Shown: positions 17,596 to 30,740, numbered from the stretch's first letter. The stretch is 64,000 nt of DNA from Strigamia acuminata (GCA_949358305.1 OX442314.1:3909087-3973086); one strand, 5' to 3'. A program made the numbers and translations. Notes: generated by a model not told the origin, from the letters alone.

Positions 17596-20500
17596 TTATG
17601 TGACCGATTCTTCGACGACTCGCTGCTTGCGAGCAAAAGAGAGAAAAACTTGTTCCAGAGTTGCCTGACTCACGGAATAGTCTTCGAGATTAAACAGCGC
17701 TTTTGCCTTCTCCATCGACTCGAAGAGGTACGCCCATTTGGTCTCTACGTCCCTAATTTGGTAATGCACGAGTCCCTAAAACAAATGAATAGAACTTAAT
17801 ACACAGTTTGCGGCAGCTACTTTTCCCTTATGCCGGGACTACTCGATTAAACGCCGGGCACTCAGCGGCAAGTTCAGCAATTGTCGGTGGCATCGAATAA
17901 ACGCCGGGTCCCAAAAATGGGTGATTTTTCGCAAAAAGTCGAAGATTTTTGCGAAAGAATGAGCATTTTAAGCAAAAAAATCATCATTTTTAGCAAAAAA
18001 ACCTCATTTTTTAGCAAAAAGTCATCATTTTAAACGGAAAATCGGCTATTTTTAGCCAAAAAAATCATCATTTTTAGCCATAAATCATCATTTTTAGCCA
18101 AAACTGATCATTTTAAACGAAAAATCGGCGATTTTTAGCAAAAAAATCATCATTTTTAGCCATAAATTATGATTTTTGGCTAAAAATGATAATCGTCATT
18201 TTAAACGAAAAATCGGCGATTTTTAGCAAAAAATCAGCATTTTTAGCAAAAAAAAATCATTTTTAGCAAAAAAAAATCATTTTTAGCAAAAAAAAATCAT
18301 TTTTAGCAAAAAAAAATCATTTTTAGCAAAAAAAAATCATTTTTAGCAAAAAATCATCATTTTAAACGAAAAATCGGCGATTTTTAGCAAATAATCGGCG
18401 ATTTTTCAGTTATGCGCCGGGCCCTACTAAGCGCCGGGCCTCGAATAAGTGCTAGGTGGGGCGAGTCGAAAAAACTATTAAACGCCCCGGCGTTTATTCG
18501 AGGCAGTACAGTATATTTCAAATTTCAGAAAGTAGATCCCGTTTGTTTATAAGAAAAATAAATAAAAACATCGTTTGGAGATCAAAATTGATCCTAGGTA
18601 AATGACACAATGTTAATTTAAATCTTTTTTTTTTATCTTACTTGGTGTATGTCCTGAAGAACGGCACTTGGAAATGTCTGCTCAATGTATGTCTGTAATT
18701 CCGTCTGCTTATTTGTCATTAGATTGATGGTCGAACTAGCACCGGGCTTGAGTTTGGCTAAAACTGTAAACCCCTGACTGAATTTGTTCTTCAGATGCTG
18801 GATCGGACCGAAACACTGAAACTGACCGTTCACCATAATGCCCACTCTGTTGCAGAGCACTTCACATTCCTCCATACTAGAAAATTTGTCCAAAATTAGT
18901 CAAAAATTTCATCACTATCATTCACTACATTCATTTACCTATGCGAAGTCAAAACAACCGATATTCCCCGCCCGTTAGCGCTTCTTAGAATGTCCCATAT
19001 TTTTCTCCTGGCGACCGGGTCCACTCCGGTCGTGGGCTCATCCAAAAATACGACCGGCGGATCTCCGATGAATCCCATGGCTGCACTCAGTTTTCTTTTA
19101 TTTCCACCGCTAAATAAATAATTTTTTTTTAAAATAACTTTGTTCTAATCAGTTAAGTCTCTTTATTTCGAATACCTGTAGAAAAGCGTGATTTTATCGG
19201 CATGCTCGGTGAGGTCAAAGTCCACGATGTACTGATCGACAACCGCCTTTATTTGGGAACTGCAAATTCCACGAAGGTGAGCAAAAACGGTGAGGATTTC
19301 TCGTCCGGTCAAGTAATCGATGAGCGCATCAAATTGCGGACAATAACCAACTTGCTTTAAAAACTAAACCAAATATAGTTAGGTTAATGCACTTGGATGG
19401 ATGAAAAACCTATCGGGGCTTACTTGTCCTCGCTTGTGCTGTACACTAGACCTGTTAATGTAAGCATCGCCGTGAGTGATGACCAAGTCGCCGGTAAGCA
19501 TTTGAAATGTGGTCGTTTTGCCAGCGCCGTTAATTCCCAGCAGGCCAAAACATTCGGCGAAATGAACACCAAAACTCAAATCGTCAACGGCTGCAAAGTT
19601 GGAGAATACTTTCCTCAAGTCCTGCACCACCATAACATCGGTGTCGATGATGTCTGTATGGAAACGAAAAATGCTCTACAACTTTTCAATTGACATTGTT
19701 TCCTTTTAACGTTTGGAACAAACACCTTTCATTTACTTGTTAGTACAGGTCAACCCTTGCTATTGCCATCAAACAGTTGGTGATAACCAGAAATCATTGA
19801 AGTGAAATAATTTGTAATGGGAGAAATAAGAACAGGCAAACAACTACCGTATTTTATTGATTAAGAGCCACGGCTCTTATTCAAAACTGCCATTTTTGTC
19901 AGCAATTACAATTTCGGTTTTTCGTTCGTTACATTTGTTTAATGTAACACACAACCCAGTCTAAAGGTGGAAACACAAGGAAGCAGGTAAAATTCCAAAG
20001 CTTGCTAGCACAAGTTTAATGAGGAAGTCATTAGCTGCGTTCAATTCTAAAATAGCTTTCAAAAACTTTTTTTCATCGTTTTCCGAAAAGAGTTTTCAAC
20101 ATTGAGCAATGTTATTACCAACAGCTTTCAACAGCTTTCAACAGCCACGGAGCATGCTCAGTCTGCACATGATCACATGACAAATCACAAAATGCATTCG
20201 TAATGTAAGTTTATTTAAATTAATAGTATTATTATTATTCATTTAAGAACGGGAAATCAGCCGAACATCGGCCACATTCGATTGCACAGATCCGGCCAAA
20301 ATCGGCAGCTTTCAAGCGCGCAAATGCGGCCGAAAAATTGCCCGCATTCGATCGCGCAAATGCGCCAAAATTGCCCGCATTCGATCGCGCAAATGCGCCA
20401 AAATTGCCCGGGTATGCACATATGCAGCCGCATTTTATCGTTCTTAAAGGCATAATAATTCTACAAATAAATTAAATAAACTTACATTTTTGTGTGTGCT

Positions 20501-23500
20501 TCCACCGCCGATCTATTCGATTACAAAATGGCGGCCCAGGAAAACAATTTGAAAACGACGAAAACCACGAATTTATGGTTTTCATGAAATCGGTTTTTAG
20601 GAAAACCGTTTTCCGAAATGTGACGTCAAATGCGTCTACATCCTGTGTGGGAAAACGGCGAAAACGAGGAAAACGGGGAAAACTGTTTAGAATTGAACGC
20701 ACCTATTTACAAGCTCACTTGACCCACTTTTGGCTTACCAGCCAAAATCTCCTACAAGAATTTCCTCACGATTCTGATTGGCTGTCAAAGTCACATGACC
20801 AAAACGCCAGCAAGCTTAAAGCTGGTCAACCGAATTCAGTTTGAAAGGAGCGGGTGAGTACAAGATCGCTTCAAAACAAACCTTTGAATAAAAACGCAAG
20901 CTTGTGTTTGTTCAAGCAGGTGAGTTTTTAGCCGTTTTTTCAAGTAAAAGCAAGCTTTTAAATTTTACCCGCTTCCTTGTGTTTCCGCCTTTAAAAGCCC
21001 TGGTGTAGTTCACACTTAAATCCCTTTTGTACAAAGTCTAATTTCTACACGTTTGTTCTGACTAGGGATGAGAACGGAACCGGAAATGGTCCCGATCCCG
21101 GTCCCGGTCCCGCAGCAGGATTTGGGACAGGACGGGACTGGATGAAACTGTATTCCACGGGATTCGGGACGGGACGGGACTTGTGTATTATGCGTGTAAT
21201 ACGTAATACGTGTGTATTACAACATAATACGCGTGTTTTTCAGACCCCGAAAAAGTGAAAATTTCTGGACACGGGACGGTCTGGGACCCGAAAAATTCAC
21301 AATTTTCGGGACACGGGACGGGTCAGGACTCAAAAATTGGTCCCGTTCTCATCCCTAGTTCTGACGTGTAGAAAAGCAATAACGTAAACATAAACAACTC
21401 ACTTGGATCGTGAATTCGCCGCTTTTCCGCAAGCACATCTTCATCTAACGCATTTCCCAGTCCGTCGAACGTGTTGACATTGTTTCTATTTCCAATCAAT
21501 TGGTTTTTTCCCCGGCGAATTTTATACCAAAGCGTGTAGAAAATTCCCTGTTCGATGAGCGCCAAAATACCGAAATACAACACTCCGGTCACAGCCATCA
21601 TGGTAACTTCCTGACCAATTCCGGGATCATCCCACGCGAAATAATTTGGCTTCACATGAGGCAAAGGCAAACCAATAAAACTCATGAAAGCATTTTTAGA
21701 TGAAAGCTGAACCATTTTCATCAATGCCACGGTCACGGTGAAATTCGGTACAAGCCGAAACAGCCACTGAATGTCTCGTCCAATTTCCTTCAACGAATCG
21801 GAGCCGAATTGTTGGAACGTGTTGATGGTGATGCTCAAAATGATGCCGGCTAGCAAGTTAGCAATCGTCAGACGGCTGAATCCAGTTGCCGGAACCTTGG
21901 CCATGAACGAGACGATGTAGGTAAAAGGAATCGAACACCAGCCGTACAATATGAGCAGTAAAATCACAACTCCTGCAAATTAAACACAATCAACTGAATA
22001 ATTGTATGGGATATTGAATGAATATAAGACCATGGTGTTATATTCAAATACAACACCATGGTCTTATTTTCGGTGAAAGATGGTTGGCAAAACAAGCAAT
22101 AAAAAACTAAACCTTTGTTTACCTACCAAAAAAAAACCAAACTATGCTAACATTGTTTGATTGATTAAAAGTGGAAAAAGCTTACTTTGCAAATTATAAA
22201 ATAAATAAAATCCATCATTCTAATCACTTTTTAAACTAAAATACATTGAAAATAAACAGAACTACTTTTCCGCATTGCAGAGCACAGTCCACAGTTAGGT
22301 GTAAACTGGCTTAGCCAATAGGGGTTAGGACAACGTTGTGGTGGTTTTGAGTATAGGCACAGTTCCTAGGACCTACAAACTAGCAGGGATTCAGGAGGCA
22401 TCCATAAAAAATTGTAATACATGTGCGGTAAAAATTTCAGACAAATGCTTCTAAAAATCAAAGTGCCTAGGGTCTACGAAGGTCTTAAAGTGGCCCTGGG
22501 AGTGTGCGCCTGCCTCTCTCATCCTGAGAGAAAGCTTACTTGCTCAACATTTTGCCAGTGGGAATCAGCGTTGACAGACGATCAGCCGCAATTAAGTCGA
22601 TAAACATTACTGCCAACTTAACAGGTGCACTCTTTGCTTTATTCTATGGAAAATCAATCTCACCTTAGTCAAACGGCTCACCTTAAAGGTAGGTTCACAC
22701 TTGTGTTCACACTAGACCCAACGCAAGAAAACTGACGCAACGCAAGCTGCTTGCGTCCAAAATTCTTGACATTGAAGCCAATTCCGGCTTTAACTCCCAA
22801 GTTGAAGCAAGCGACGCAACGCAAGAAAAGGTCTTGCAGCCAACCAATCACGATCGACACCAATCACGATCGACTAAAACTCTCATCGATTCACGTCTGG
22901 TTGGCGAGACTTTGCCACATCCAAGCAGGCCGCTATTTTCAGATTCTGCAACTAGTTCTAGAACTAGATCCAATTCCAGGTTTCATTGAAACCATCTGAT
23001 CAGCCAGACGCAACATCAATTGTTTCAGCTCTGTTTAAACGTGCCCTACGCGTATTTACAAACTGCAGACGCTACAGGAATCTTTGTGGCCAGGAGTGAC
23101 TAATGCATCTGACGGAATTATTGACTCAAAACGGCAAGTTCCCTGCTCAGAGTGCGCTAACCTCATCTCCCTCACCTTAACAGGGTCAAATAAAACAAAA
23201 CAAAGCAAAACAAATCAAACTAAAACCCTCACAGATGATAAATTCAAAAATTCAACGGTGTTTGAGTTATTGATGCATTAGTCATTCCTGGCCACGGATT
23301 CCTGAAGCACAGGGATTCCGGTAGCGTCTGCAGTTTGTAAATGCGCGTGCCCTACAGTGTGGTGAACAGACTCTGCATTGCGTTTGACTAATTTTTCCTT
23401 GCATTGATTTGCATCGCCCCTAGTGTGAACACAAGTGTAAACACAAGTGTGAACCTAGCTTTATGCTGGGCGCACACATACCGCGATTTCGCATCGCGTT

Positions 23501-26500
23501 GCCATTGCGCATTCGCAAATGACGTCATTTCCTTCGCGCCGGTTTGAAATCTGCTTTTGAAAATAGTACTTGTCTCAAGTACTATTTCACCCGCGATTCA
23601 TGTCGCAGCCAATCCGTGAGCTGTGTGAAATGACGTCATTTCATCAACATTTTCAACCGAAATGGCGGGCAGGTTTTTCGGATCAGGAATGACGTCATAA
23701 CATTGAAATAGCAAAGCTGGAATAGCTACATGTGTGTAGCATTGCGTGCAATTCAGAGGGCGATTTCGCCAGCGAAATCGCGACGCGATGCGAAATCGCG
23801 GTATGTGTGCGCCCAGCATAACCCAGTGGTTCTTAACCTTTTTGGAGAAACCAGCACCCCCTAGGATGCATTGCACCCCTGGTTAAAAACCACTGGCCTA
23901 CTCCTTTCCCAAATAAAATAATATTTCCTTTAAAAATTGAAACTAAATAAGATGTTACCAGTTTTCTCTCCGCCAGTGAACGTCCCCGTCTGGTCTACGG
24001 TGGAAAAAAGTATCATGAGCAAAATAGAGCAAATAATGTGCGTAGCATAATCCCAAACGAAAGAAGCGGCCCAGAAAACAGCGCCGTCGACGCCGGTCAT
24101 GAGTTGCAGATGTTTGGACTTGGTGGCCCGCTCGTGGATCGGAAACACGATGAACGACGAAGAGAGAAACGAAAGCCCGACCGGCACAAACACGCCCAGC
24201 ATGATCGACTTCACCATCTGTATGATGGCGGCGATGGGGAAGTTGCTCTTCTGGTCCGTCTCCAAAGGCGCGTTCTCGACGACCAACGACACGTTTTCCG
24301 TCTTGTTGTAATGTCTCGCCATCGCGTTGTGCAACAAATTGAGCGCTAGCGGTTCGGTGTGGTAGAAGAGCCCGTTGTACCACAAGTTCATCTTGGTTTT
24401 GTCGCCGGACTCGCTGAAATTGGCTCCGACGATGTATTTGTTGGAATAATCGATGAAGTGCTTCTGGCTGAGTTCCTTCAGGTAGTCCATGGCGTCGCCG
24501 CTGACGTTGACGAACGTGGTGTCTGTCGGGAACGAGGAATGGTAATAGTATTCGTAATCTTCGTTGAGGTTTTTTTGGAAAACCGTGGTGGCGCCGTACT
24601 GCGATATGTCCATGGTTAATGCGGGTAAGGAGGTGGGAGTTAAATCCAGTCTGTTGTTGACTATCAGGACGGTTGTTATCATTATGACTGGTAAAAGAAT
24701 CTGTTGAAATAGAATAAGTTAAATTATATGAATTGTTGAATTATAATTTCATATAATATTCATATATATTTCAATATATGTCAATTATATTGAAATTGTT
24801 GAAATAATAATAATATTGTTGAAATTGTATTTTTTATTGGTGAAATTGTATTTTTTATTGTTGAAATTGTATTTTTTATTGTTGAAATTGTATTTTTTAT
24901 TGTTGAAATTGTATTTTTTATTGTTAAAATTGTATATTTTATTGTTGAAATTGTATTTTTTATTGTTAAAATTTTATTTTTTATTGTTGAAATTGAAATC
25001 GCCAATTTGGCACAAAATCTTTTAAAAATCGCCAATTTGGGACAAAATCCTTTAAAATCGCCAATTTGAGACAAAATCTTTTAAAAATCGCCAATTTGGG
25101 ACAAAATCTTTTAAAAATCGCCAATTTGGGACAAAATCTTTTAAAAATCGCCAATTTAGCACAAAATCTTTTAAAAATCGCCAATTTGGGACAAAATCTT
25201 TTAAAAATCGCCAATTTGGGACAAAATCTTTTAAAAATCGCCAATTTGGGACAAAATCTTTTAAAAATCGCCAATTTGGGACAAAATCTTTTAAAAATCG
25301 CCAATTTAGCACAAAATCTTTTAAAAATCGCCAATTTAGGACAAAATCTTTTAAAAATCACCAATTTGGGACAAAATCTTTTAAAAATCGCCAATTGGGA
25401 GCTCGTCTATGCAGTCCCCATTTAATGGTTATGCCCATCTTCGATTTGATCATCGCCAATTTTTTCTTACTTGAGCTAACAGCAAGACCCAACGGCGTTT
25501 CGAATAATACCATCGTTTCAAGAGCAACGCCGTAAACGGTTGCATCCACGAATTAAAACCCGTTGATCGTTGGATGCCGCTCACTCCGTTTCCAACTGCA
25601 ACTGCAAAAATCAAATTTAAAAAAACAACACTTTATTTATTATTATTTTTTACAATATATTTACCATAATTACCAGTATAATGAAGTAAATTAGCGTTCG
25701 ATTGATTTTGCTGGATCACGCCGTTGTTGACGCTGCTGCCGCTGCTTTCCTTGACGCTTTCGCCAACCTTGAGAAAAACTTCTTCCATCGTGGTGACGCA
25801 AATGCCGAAGTTATTCATGCCGAGTTTTGGCGCGTTTGATTCGAGGTGCTTAAACATGTCGGCGAATGTGTTCGAGGATTCCGAAGGAAGGATGAGACTT
25901 AGTTCGGTCGCGTTGTCGGATTTGATCACGACTCCCGGAACGTGTTGCTGCACCAACGCGCAAATGCGGTTTACATCGCAATGGTCGGCTTTGCTGATAT
26001 TCAAATGGTATCCGGCACCTAGAAATTAATCGTTTGGAAAATGTAATGGCATTTTTAAACGTGTGCTAAATAAACATGGAAAACCATTGAAAAGTACTGA
26101 ATAAATGTTGACAAATGTTGAATAAATATCGAAGTGTGTTGGATAAATTTTGAGAAATGAAAAATAAATGGTGGGAAACGTAGAATAAACGTTAAGAAAC
26201 ATTGGAAAGCATTGGAAAACATTGAAAAAACATTGAAAACGTTTGAAAATATTGAAAAACATTGATAAAACATTGAAAAACATAGATAAAACATTGAAAA
26301 AACATTGAAAACGTTGGAAAATATTGAAAATCATTAATAAGACATTGAAAACGTTAGAAAATACTAAAAAACATTGATAAAACATTGAAAAAACATTAAA
26401 AACGTTGGAAAACATTGGAAAACATTGAAAAAACATTGGATAACATTGAAAAAACATTGGAAAACATTGAAAAAACATTGAAAAAGTTGGAAAAACATTG

Positions 26501-29500
26501 GAAAACATTGAAAAAACATTGAAAACGTTGGAAAATATTGAAAAAACATTGAAAACGTTGGAAAATATTGAAAATCATTAATAAAACATTGAAAAAACAT
26601 TGATAACATTGGGAAACATTGAAAAAACATTAAAAAACATTGAAAAAACATTGAAAAACATTGAAAAAACATTGAAAAACATTGAAAAAACATTGATAAA
26701 ACATTGGAAAAACATTGGAAAACATTGAAAAACATTGGAAAACATTGAAAAAACATTGGAAAACATTGAAAAAACATTGGAAAACATTGAAAAAACATTG
26801 ATAAAACATTAATAACGTTGGGAAATATTGAAAATCATTAATAAAACATTGAAAAAACATTGATAACATTGGGAAACATTGAAAAAACATTGGAAAACAT
26901 TGAAAAAACATTTGAAAACATTGAAAAAACATTGATAAAACATTGAAAAAACATTGAAAAGATTAAATAAGCAAAATTACCGTATCTTTTCTTCAAAAAC
27001 AACGGAGAACCGCAACACTCAATCTGCCCTCGTGCCATAATAGCGATCCTATCGCCCAGCACATCGGCCTCTTCCATAAAATGCGTGCTCAAAATAATGC
27101 ACCGATCCTTCCTCGCTTCCTGCAGCAACTCCCAGATGGCTCTCCTCGCTTCCGGGTCCATCCCCGACGTCGGTTCATCCAACATAACTATCTAAAAACC
27201 CAAAAAAAAATCATTCCAAAACTAAAACACAAAAAAAAAAAAATACTTTTGGATTTCCAATCAGAGCGATTCCCAAATTCAACTTCCGCTTCATTCCGCC
27301 GGACAACTGCATGGCAAGCGTGTTCCTCTTGTCCCACAGCTGCAGTTTGTGCATCAGGTTTGTCACTTCCGTGTTGAGTTTCTTGGCCGAATTGATCTTG
27401 AGTTGTCCGAAAAACTTGAGGTGTTCGACCACCGTGAGCGTGCTGAACAGCATGTTGTGTTGGGGACACAGGCCGAGGTTCTCGCGAGCGAAGTCGATGT
27501 TGGTTCGTATGTCGTATCCGTTCACGATGGCCGTTCCGCTCGTGGGGGGGAACATTCCCGTCAGAATGGACATCGTGGTGGTTTTCCCGGCGCCGTTGTG
27601 ACCGAGTAGAGCCGTTATTTGGCCCTCGTAGATGTTGAGACTCAAATTGTCCACGGCGGTTTTTCCTTTGCCGTAATTCTGGGGACGAGAAAAAATTAAT
27701 TTGACTGGAAAATCAGTTTAAATATTTGTGTTACAATCGTGTGATGATGTTTTATAAGCAAAAAAAAAGTGAAAAACGCACTTTTTAGGCACGAAATGAC
27801 TACAAAAGTAGAAAAATCACTTTTTAGACGTAGAAATTAAATTTTTTTTAACCTAAAAATTTAATTTTAAGCAATAAATTCACTTTTCAGACGCTTAAAT
27901 TTAATTTTTACGTGCAAAAAACCAAATACTTAAACAAAAATCAACAAAATGGCATATTTCCAGTAAAAAAATTCACTTTTAGACGCGTTATCGGCCGTTT
28001 TAGACCCAAAAATCAAACTTTCCATGTGAAAATAAAATTACTTTAGTTAAATTTCTTATTGCAATAGCCGTATCGAGACCGCTCGGTTCCTTTTCAAAGT
28101 TCATCGAGTTTAAATTATCAACGTCACCTTCTTCCGAATGCATCTGTTCGATTCTGCACCAATAATCCTTCTGCAAAAAAAATAAATAAATAAAATAAAA
28201 ATAATATAAATAACTTTTCTCAAAAATAATTACCGTGAATAAAAAATACCAAGGTTTTCCAACCCCGTAAATCCCAGGAAACACATTGTCCAAATACCAC
28301 GTTAAACCGCCATAGAGAAAAATATCGATAATAAACATCATAATTATATACGCCATCGTTAGATCGTCGCCTTGGTAACTCGGTTCGTTTAAATTAGTCC
28401 AATTAATCCCGATACCTGCAATTATTAATTAGTTTATTCAATAAAACCCAATTAAACTGAATTAAATTGAAATAACTCACTTCGGCCTTCGAAAGCGACG
28501 ATAAAGCGAACCGCCCACGCCATCGCCATGTTTGGGAAAATGGCGACGAGCAGTTTCGATGAAATATTCAAATCGTGGTAGCTTCGAGACATCAAATTGA
28601 ACGGGATGGAGAAGGTGAGCACCCAGGCGAGCACCCCGATGGCTGTGGCGATCGTGGCTGCGAAAATTAATTTTAATTTTAATTGTAATTTTGATTTTAT
28701 TTAGATTTTATTTAGATTTTATTCCGCGTACGTTTTGAAAAGAAGCAGGAAATGAAGAAACAAAAGAAAATGGCACTCGTGATGTATAAAACGAAAATAA
28801 ATAATATTAATTCGGGAGATGAGTAAGATAGGACCGAGTATTCCTGCAGTTTGGAACACAAAAAGAAGACGATTATAATAGAGCTGATTAGCATCATGAC
28901 GAATGAACTAATGAACCAGCCGATCCATTGCAGCCAGCCGGGTAGACCCATCAGTTTCATTAATTCCTGAAACATTAAATTCGACATTTTTAGTATTTTT
29001 CAGATTTTGAAAATTTAAAATTGAAAAGAAAAAAAATTAAAAAAAAAAAAAGAAATTTATTTAATTGTGTTGACTCAATGTTGATTAAAACTAGTCATTA
29101 ATAAAGATAAGCAACTGTTGGTAGATGAAGAAGATAAAACAAACTGTAATAGTCTTTTATAAACGAAGTTCTGATAAAATTAAATCAGAATTTCATTTTT
29201 TTTTGTTATTTTTAAATTTTTTTCCGTTTATTTTCAATTTTTTTCGCTTTTTTCAATTTATTTTCGTTTATTTTCAATTTTTTTCCGTTTATTTTCAATT
29301 TTTTTCGCTTTTTTTCAATTTTTTTCCGTTTATTTTCAATTTTTTTCCGTTTATTTTCAATTGTATAACATCAACAAATAAATGATGTTATTTAGTAACA
29401 TTAGTTATTTGTTATTCATACAATTATTATTTTACGTCATATCTTCGTAAAATTTGCAATTTTTTTCGTTTTTTTCAATTTTTTCCTTCCCTAAAAATAA

Positions 29501-30694
29501 TAATTTAATTTATTTCTTAAATAAATAACCTATCACCTTAACACCCATTTCCTTTTCCCGCACAATATATTTAATGAGCGTCGGCGAAATAAAGACGAAA
29601 CTGAGAACGATAAAAAGCGGCAACGTATTCTGAAGAAAATCTGAAAAACCGTTATCCTGGTAATAAGGTGGGTAGGGAAATTTTTGCGTCGTTATCTAAA
29701 AACAAAAAATAAAATAAATAAATATATCTTTTTCAAATTTTAATATTTACCTCGAATTGAGACGAATCAAAGCTGCTCGAAGTTAATTCCATAAACCGTA
29801 AAGCGATATTATGTTGTAGAATCATAAACGTATCATAGTTAACTTAAAAAATATATATAAATTATAAAATTTTAAAAATTCTAAATCCAAATTTCTCTTA
29901 CTGAAACTCGGCAACGGTCCGGGTTTAGAAATGGCGGGCGCCAACAAATTAGTTTTCCAGTCGACATTTGAATCGGGCATTCGTATCCGATAATGAAGTA
30001 GACTGGGAATCGATTTATTGTCCATACCAACGAAGCTAATTCCACCCAAAATCTTTTTTTTCGTAGCATTACGTGCAAGTTGTTCCATAATTTCTTCATT
30101 TTCAACACTTTGTAACGTAACTAAACAAAAAAAAACGATAAAAACAAATATAAACACAAACAAACAACAAAAATCGATCGTTCTTACTCCTCCCGTCCAA
30201 ATTCCGCAGTAACTCGCGACAACTGTCGAAATCCGGCGTATACAAAAGCGTATAAGTGTTTTTATACCTCAAAACATCGCTCACATTTTCCGTGGGATAG
30301 ACAGTGAAATTATCGATATAAGTAACTTTGAAAGCATCGCCGCCCAAATTTCGTATGACCATCATCAATACGGCGAAAAGAGTGGGCAACAACACTTCGA
30401 AACATGTCATTATATATTGACGTTTACGGAAAAGCCAGCTCTTCCATAAAATGACTCGCAGTTTCCTCCACGTCCCCATGTTTAAAATCGAATTGGAGTC
30501 CTGAAAACATAAATAAAAAATGATAAAAAAAATAATAAAAAAGTGAAGAAATGAAAGAAAAACGAAAAAAATGTAAAAAATTAAATTTTTTGGATTTTTA
30601 CGGTTCTTACCAATGTGACTGAACCTACTTTTATGGAAACGTCGCTCCGTTCATCGTTGTGCAACGGCTGATAAGTAAACCGACGTTTTATCAT
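17596..30694 (-). CDS. ABCA (ABCA3-like): ABCA-subfamily full ABC transporter, 1,674 aa, 20 coding exons
   Basis: Exons: 30694-30611, 30500-30188, 30120-29902, 29842-29751, 29695-29537, 28966-28732, 28657-28481, 28415-28234, 28170-28042, 27678-27247, 27191-26981, 26018-25674, 25601-25471, 24700-23959, 21972-21403, 19653-19424, 19363-19176, 19109-18939, 18876-18642, 17775-17596; all phases agree and the total is 5,025 nt. The order is TM1 and first extracellular loop, TMD1 (about 240-490), NBD1 (Walker A GHNGAGKT near 555, [24 protein letters not shown]-loop STHFM), second loop with glycosylation sites (about 905-1040), TMD2 to 1340, NBD2 (GINGAGKT near 1381, [22 protein letters not shown]). 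It is an ATP-driven membrane lipid exporter or flippase by family; the substrate is unknown. The start at 30694 adds 35 hydrophilic residues before the usual ABCA start MGTWRKL at 30479. The 5' leader exon ends at 30932. Confidence 0.93.
17815..18530. mobile_element. Degenerate DNA-transposon relic with internal satellite
   Basis: Both ends of this last-intron insert carry CGCCGGG-rich sequence in opposite orientation: CGATTAAACGCCGGGCAC near 17843-17860 and AACGCCCCGGCGTTTATTCG near 18480-18500. Between them, 17935-18410 is a tandem array of TCATTTTTAGCAAAAAA units with interspersed AAACGAAAAATCGGCGATT blocks. The pattern resembles Tigger/pogo-type ends (GCCTCGAATAAACGCC), but no target duplication is certain. 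Confidence 0.45.
19700..21055. other. ABCA intron with minor repeats
   Basis: Intron between the exons ending TMD2 and starting NBD2. It holds three imperfect copies of GCCCGCATTCGATCGCGCAAATGCG (20270-20410) and otherwise ordinary AT-rich sequence. No exon or RNA gene is seen. Confidence 0.5.
21063..21357. mobile_element. Non-autonomous hAT MITE (295 bp)
   Basis: Terminal inverted repeats TAGGGATGAGAACGG and CCGTTCTCATCCCTA flank GGGACGGGAC-type repeats. A perfect 8-bp target duplication GTTCTGAC stands at 21055-21062 and 21358-21365. The TIR start and 8-bp duplication are typical of hAT elements. No coding capacity. Confidence 0.88.
22024..22067. other. Perfect 16-bp hairpin with 12-base loop
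   Basis: ATAAGACCATGGTGTT (22024-22039) and its exact complement AACACCATGGTCTTAT (22052-22067) lie in an ABCA intron just upstream of the TMD2 exon. It is too short for a typical miRNA precursor. Confidence 0.6.
22686..23460. mobile_element. Inverted-repeat element with a nested palindrome
   Basis: The left end (AGGTAGGTTCACACTTGTG) and the right end (CACAAGTGTGAACCTAGCT) are inverted repeats. Inside, an independent palindrome spans about 23045-23350: ATTTACAAACTGCAGACGC near 23053 pairs with its complement near 23322-23340, and TGACTAATGCATC pairs with GATGCATTAGTCA. This suggests one foldback MITE inserted in another. The superfamily is not determined. Confidence 0.65.
23461..23821. mobile_element. 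MITE with about 38-bp terminal inverted repeats (361 bp)
   Basis: TTATGCTGGGCGCACACATA... at the left is matched exactly by its complement ending TATGTGTGCGCCCAGCATAA at the right; both arms continue through CCGCGATTTCGCATCGCG. TTA/TAA at the ends would fit a PIF/Harbinger three-base target site. It abuts the previous element without a gap. Confidence 0.75.
23824..23895. mobile_element. Very short hAT-like remnant
   Basis: CAGTGGTTCTTAACC and GGTTAAAAACCACTG close a 72-bp unit. The ends match the common hAT MITE type (CAGTGGTTCTCAACC). No good 8-bp target duplication is visible. Confidence 0.55.
24815..25395. repeat. Two abutting minisatellites in an ABCA intron
   Basis: 24815-24995 repeats a 23-bp unit (TTGTTGAAATTGTATTTTTTA). 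25000-25395 repeats a 30-bp unit (AAAAATCGCCAATTTGGGAC plus AAAATCTTTT) about 13 times. Because 30 is divisible by three, both strands give long repetitive frames; these are not genes. Confidence 0.92.
26195..26965. repeat. CATTGAAAA minisatellite in the ABCA intron (partner of 3700-4490)
   Basis: Same array as at 3700-4490 and identical to it by eye, lying between the Walker B exon and the next exon of the full gene. Confidence 0.9.
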
Positions 30695-30740
30695 GGGAAA
30701 AAAGGTTTGGTCTCGTGATGATGGAATATCGACGTTATCG

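Noticed and set aside
22678-22999. Short frames within 22678-22999 as genes
   Set aside because: They lie inside an inverted-repeat element and have no splice or family support.
25000-25395. CRISPR-like regular repeat
   Set aside because: Units are contiguous with no unique spacers, and the context is a eukaryotic intron.
24981-25425. Both-strand frames of [10 protein letters not shown] and [10 protein letters not shown] repeats
   Set aside because: Product of a 30-bp tandem unit divisible by three, within an intron.
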